A DNA stretch of 64,000 bases from Microvirga lenta (GTDB taxonomy: Bacteria > Pseudomonadota > Alphaproteobacteria > Rhizobiales > Beijerinckiaceae). The stretch lies in assembly GCF_020532555.1 (NCBI RefSeq), contig NZ_JAJBBR010000002.1:248001-312000 (forward strand). Direction: 5' to 3'. Under the pieces are notes generated by a model. It had not been told where the DNA came from, ran no database searches, and saw only the letters and a program-made list of their open reading frames with translations. Positions 63,201 to 64,000 of the stretch are shown piece after piece; position 1 is the stretch's first letter, and the number at the start of each line of letters is the position of its first letter. A program made the translations under genes and the position numbers.

Positions 63201-63320
63201 CTCATCCTTCGAACAATTGAATTGACCTGGGGCCGTCGAGACGCCACTTCCCACGCTCGTCCTTGTAGCACGAACGAAAATGGAGCGAGATCCTCTCGCG
63301 ATAAAGTTTTCGTGCCTCTT

Positions 63321-64000
63321 ATGGAGATGACGGTGCGGTTCTTTTGTCTCTCGGCCCTAGCGCGGGCTGCCCTTGCCTGCGGTCTGTTCTTCGGCGCTGC
63401 CATGGGAGCGGGCGCGCAGGACGAGATCGAGCGCCGGGTCGAGAACCTGCTCGGGCAGATGACCCTCGAGGAAAAGATCGGCCAGCTCAACCTGATCTCC
63501 CATGGTCCGCCCCTGCGCTGGGAGGACATCGCGACGGGGCGCACCGGAGCCCTGCTCAACTTCAACAACGCCGAGGACGTTGCCCGGGCCCAGGCGCTCG
63601 CACGCCAGTCCCGGCTCAAGATCCCGCCGATCTTCGGCCTCGACGTCCTCCACGGCTTCCGCACCCAATTCCCCCTGCCCCTCGGCGAGGCGGCGGCCTT
63701 CAGTCCGCGCCTGTCGCGGCTTGCCTCCGAATGGGCCGCGAAGGAGGCCTCCCATGTGGGCGTGCAATGGACCTTCGCGCCCATGGCCGACCTGTCGCGG
63801 GACAGCCGCTGGGGCCGGATCGTCGAGGGGTTCGGAGAGGACCCGCATCTCGGATCGGTGCTCACCGCCGCGCGGGTGGAGGGCTTCCGCAAGGGCGGTC
63901 TCGCCACCTCGACGAAGCACTTCGCGGGTTACGGCGCACCGCAAGGTGGACGCGACTACGACACCACCTACATTCCGCCCGCGGAGATGTACGACATCTA
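63321..64000 (+). CDS. Glycoside hydrolase family 3 protein, 5' part (runs off the window)
   Basis: First 226 residues. A hydrophobic signal peptide (MEMTVRFFCLSALARAALAC, cleavage after GAGAQ) is followed by the GH3 N-terminal barrel: VENLLGQMTLEEKIGQLNLI, IPPIFGLDVLHGFRTQFPLP, WTFAPMADLSRDSRWGRIVE, GFGEDPHLGSVLTAARVEGF and ATSTKHFAGYGAPQGGRDYD. This matches periplasmic BglX-type beta-glucosidases (KHFAGYG motif). The catalytic Asp lies beyond the window. M3 at 63327 is an alternative start. Confidence 0.88.
   Translation, partial: MEMTVRFFCLSALARAALACGLFFGAAMGAGAQDEIERRVENLLGQMTLEEKIGQLNLISHGPPLRWEDIATGRTGALLNFNNAEDVARAQALARQSRLKIPPIFGLDVLHGFRTQFPLPLGEAAAFSPRLSRLASEWAAKEASHVGVQWTFAPMADLSRDSRWGRIVEGFGEDPHLGSVLTAARVEGFRKGGLATSTKHFAGYGAPQGGRDYDTTYIPPAEMYDI

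Overview
The window is a high-GC, gene-dense chromosomal segment of an alphaproteobacterium. The hisC-tyrA and chorismate mutase / metX-metW arrangement, a ChvA/NdvA-type glucan exporter, sigma-EcfG-type promoters, a GAAC-N7-GAAC SOS box and dispersed Rhizobiales-type palindromes all point to the Hyphomicrobiales (Rhizobiales). The C30-carotenoid genes make Methylobacteriaceae (Microvirga or Methylobacterium-like) my best guess, which is an inference and not a match. I see no rRNA, tRNA, CRISPR array, prophage or insertion sequence.

Layout. 1-1300: a small GIY-YIG nuclease gene between two ~140-bp palindromic repeats, then a one-TM protein whose leader contains a strongly structured, unidentified RNA. 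1300-12000: YihY and EamA membrane proteins, an orphan TRAP binding protein, a disordered protein with a sigma-EcfG-like promoter, DUF4142 and CAP-domain envelope proteins, a TylF-type methyltransferase, a periplasmic 2',3'-cyclic phosphodiesterase/3'-nucleotidase and a trans-sulfuration PLP enzyme. 12000-31000: mostly core genes: tspO, hpt, ftsEX, ydcF, plsC, an SOS-controlled unknown gene, a ChaC-like cyclotransferase, tyrA-hisC, chorismate mutase, metXW, xerD, aroK-aroB-corC, an epoxide-hydrolase-like enzyme and a glucan exporter. 31000-35600: paiB with an apparently leaderless upstream mini-ORF, a CAP lipoprotein and a DUF3772-type MscS channel. 35700-43900: a carbohydrate locus (GH2 enzyme, GH1-RmlD fusion, UDP-galactopyranose mutase, glycosyltransferase, PHA-system protein).

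45450-55035 is the most striking block: two CrtI-family desaturases, a DUF2141 gene with an apparent 1-nt frameshift, an acyltransferase, a GT2 glycosyltransferase, a single-polypeptide fusion of HpnC and HpnD, HpnE and IspH, all on the + strand, several with 4-nt start/stop overlaps. Together they read as a complete squalene-route C30 carotenoid pathway ending in a glycosylated, acylated pigment of staphyloxanthin type: IspH supplies IPP/DMAPP, HpnCD-HpnE makes squalene, the desaturases extend the polyene, and the glycosyltransferase and acyltransferase decorate it. No squalene-hopene cyclase is present here.

55110-64000: an Mfd-like translocase, a MATE exporter, a two-gene amidoligase / class-I amidotransferase unit behind an exact-match sigma-EcfG promoter, a hybrid histidine kinase whose ATPase boxes look degenerate, and the 5' part of a GH3 glycosidase cut by the window edge.
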